Source of the DNA: Bacteroidetes bacterium UBA6063
GTDB lineage: Bacteria > Bacteroidota > Bacteroidia > NS11-12g > UBA9320
Assembly: GCA_002428905.1 (NCBI GenBank)
Contig: DIYD01000338.1
Span: 1-8,057 of the forward strand
Length of the DNA stretch: 8,057 bases
Direction of reading: 5' to 3'
A program made the translations under genes and the position numbers. Of the stretch, positions 7,038 through 8,057 are shown in pieces (the stretch's first letter is position 1; the number at the start of each line of letters is the position of its first letter). The notes beneath the pieces are model-generated. The model was not told the DNA's origin and searched no databases. It saw only the letters and a list, made by a program, of their open reading frames with translations.

Positions 7038-7805
7038 CTACTTCCGCCCGTAAACACCAGATGCACAACCGAAGAAGTAATCTTTGTATGTTGATTCCAA
7101 CTCATTGCGAATCAAACACTTGTGAAAGAAACGGCTGTTTTCAAAACGTTCACAGTACCTGCCGAGCATACGGTAGGTTTCAGAATCACCTGTGAATGCC
7201 CGGCCGATGAGAGGGATAAATGTGTTCAGGTAAATCATATAGGCCCAATGCAGTACGGATGCTTTGGGTGATGAAATCTCAATGAATGCAAATACTCCTC
7301 CAGGTTTTAATATGCGTCTTACTTCGTTCGCCAATACCTGCTGTTGTTCATGGTTGAATGTTTTTATACCGAATGTTGAAATCACAAAATCCGCTGATTC
7401 TGATGGAATGTCATTGTCAAGGACATTGACCTGCTTTAATTCGATGTTTTTGGTTTTTAACCGATCAATGTGTTCTGCAGCTTTGCGATTCATTTCCGTT
7501 GAAATGTCTATGGCTATTATTCGCCCATCTGCATTGACCCTCTTTTGAATTTCAGGCCAGGCTTCGCCCATACCAGACATAAAATCGTAACCCGTTCCAG
7601 AGGTGTTGAATTGAGGCAAATCGTTGATGCACTGTCTACGCCAACGCGAAGTGAACCCAAATGAAGCAATTAAATTGGTCAATCCATAGGTTTTTGACAT
7701 TCTGTCAAAAATCCCGCTCACAAAACTAGGGTCATACAATTCATGGGAGGATTTTGACCTTGTCTTCCGTTTGCGTGCATACACTATATCACCAGGTACC
7801 TGCAT
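7038..7805 (-). CDS. UbiE/MenG-like SAM-dependent methyltransferase
   Basis: A 255-residue class I SAM-dependent methyltransferase, ATG to TAG. After a basic N-terminal tail of about 20 residues come YDPSFVSGIFDRMSKTYGLTN (24-44), which parallels the start of UbiE/MenG quinone C-methyltransferases; motif I as DFMSGMG (74-80); the acidic ribose-binding position D100 in AIDIS; VLDNDIP (128-133); ADFVISTFGIKT (138-149); LKPGG (166-170); IEISSP (175-180); and GDSETYRMLGRYCERF (206-221), which parallels the family's 'SYRYLxESIxxF' segment. Length is close to that family. The unusual motif I and the ending FFGCASGVYGRK argue that it is a divergent paralogue rather than the housekeeping menaquinone enzyme, so the substrate is unknown. 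The ATG lies inside the end of the preceding gene (17-nt overlap), pointing to translational coupling. There is no clear Shine-Dalgarno; V8 (GTG) is a possible alternative start that leaves the conserved core intact. Confidence 0.85.
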   Translation of the reverse strand: MQVPGDIVYARKRKTRSKSSHELYDPSFVSGIFDRMSKTYGLTNLIASFGFTSRWRRQCINDLPQFNTSGTGYDFMSGMGEAWPEIQKRVNADGRIIAIDISTEMNRKAAEHIDRLKTKNIELKQVNVLDNDIPSESADFVISTFGIKTFNHEQQQVLANEVRRILKPGGVFAFIEISSPKASVLHWAYMIYLNTFIPLIGRAFTGDSETYRMLGRYCERFENSRFFHKCLIRNELESTYKDYFFGCASGVYGRK

Positions 7806-8057
7806 TTATAATCTTATATCGATATGGATTTTGATTGTCTAGTTCTCCATTGTGATGGATGAGAAATTCAGCCGAATCTTTATCAAATCTAATTGTTTCA
7901 ATTCGGTCTATTCCTCTCAAACACAACCCATTTTCATTATGTATGCCCTTGTCAAAGATCAGAAATCTTGTTTCGGTCAAATGAATAAGTTCACCGCATG
8001 CCATTATACCACCGGTCGTAACTTGCATTTTATAGTTGTCTTCAATCCTGGTTTCAT
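7789..8057 (-). CDS. Unrecognised small protein, 3' part
   Basis: The frame is open from the right edge of the window to a TGA at 7789-7791, giving at least 89 residues; an in-frame ATG lies at 8026-8028, but nine further upstream codons (reading ETRIEDNYK) are also open, so the true start may lie outside the window. I do not recognise the family. The sequence alternates short hydrophobic strands and turns (GELIHLTETRFLIFDKG, DRIETIRFD, AEFLIHH), suggesting a small all-beta, soluble protein without signal peptide or membrane segment. Its last 17 nt overlap the start of the methyltransferase gene in another frame, so the two are almost certainly co-transcribed and possibly translationally coupled. 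A PilZ-like or other ligand-binding beta barrel is conceivable, but the diagnostic PilZ motifs are not seen. Confidence 0.65.
   Translation of the reverse strand, partial: ETRIEDNYKMQVTTGGIMACGELIHLTETRFLIFDKGIHNENGLCLRGIDRIETIRFDKDSAEFLIHHNGELDNQNPYRYKIINAGTW

Overview
The window looks like a piece of a Bacteroidota chromosome. The main evidence is two long, adjacent, co-oriented genes for type IX secretion system (T9SS) cargo proteins. One ends in a type B (gliding-motility-associated) sorting domain and the other in a type A (Por-secretion) sorting domain; both domains are essentially confined to this phylum. Weak or absent Shine-Dalgarno sequences and -7-like boxes that differ from the E. 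coli consensus fit the same assignment. I cannot place it below phylum level.

Layout from left to right. Positions 1-412 (+) hold the 3' part of a gene whose product resembles the DcrB/PsbP-like (DUF1795) fold. It runs convergently into 474-3443 (-), a 989-residue exported protein with a signal peptide, a degenerate seven-bladed RCC1-like propeller, a chain of PKD/Ig-like domains and a type B sorting domain. A 413-bp gene-free stretch (3444-3856) follows, holding the likely promoter of that gene. Positions 3857-6934 (-) encode a 1025-residue exported protein with a Cys-rich N-terminal domain of the 'ATHLTGG' kind, about eight Ig-like modules (the last five form a clear tandem repeat) and a type A sorting domain. 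After a 103-bp spacer with a hairpin and a candidate promoter, 7038-7805 (-) encodes a UbiE/MenG-like SAM-dependent methyltransferase. Its start overlaps by 17 nt the end of a small unrecognised gene (7789 to beyond 8057, -).

How the genes fit together. The two large proteins are probably exported by Sec, passed through the outer membrane by T9SS, and displayed or released as multidomain adhesin-like proteins. They look like two separately promoted genes, because each has its own upstream region, and these regions share a TATTGC-N3-AATAA motif. The methyltransferase and the small gene before it form a translationally coupled pair with no visible link to secretion. No RNA genes, CRISPR arrays, insertion sequences or phage genes were seen. 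Nothing here amounts to a clearly new biological system; the most interesting items are the RCC1-PKD-T9SS architecture, the tandem Ig array, and the shared promoter motif.
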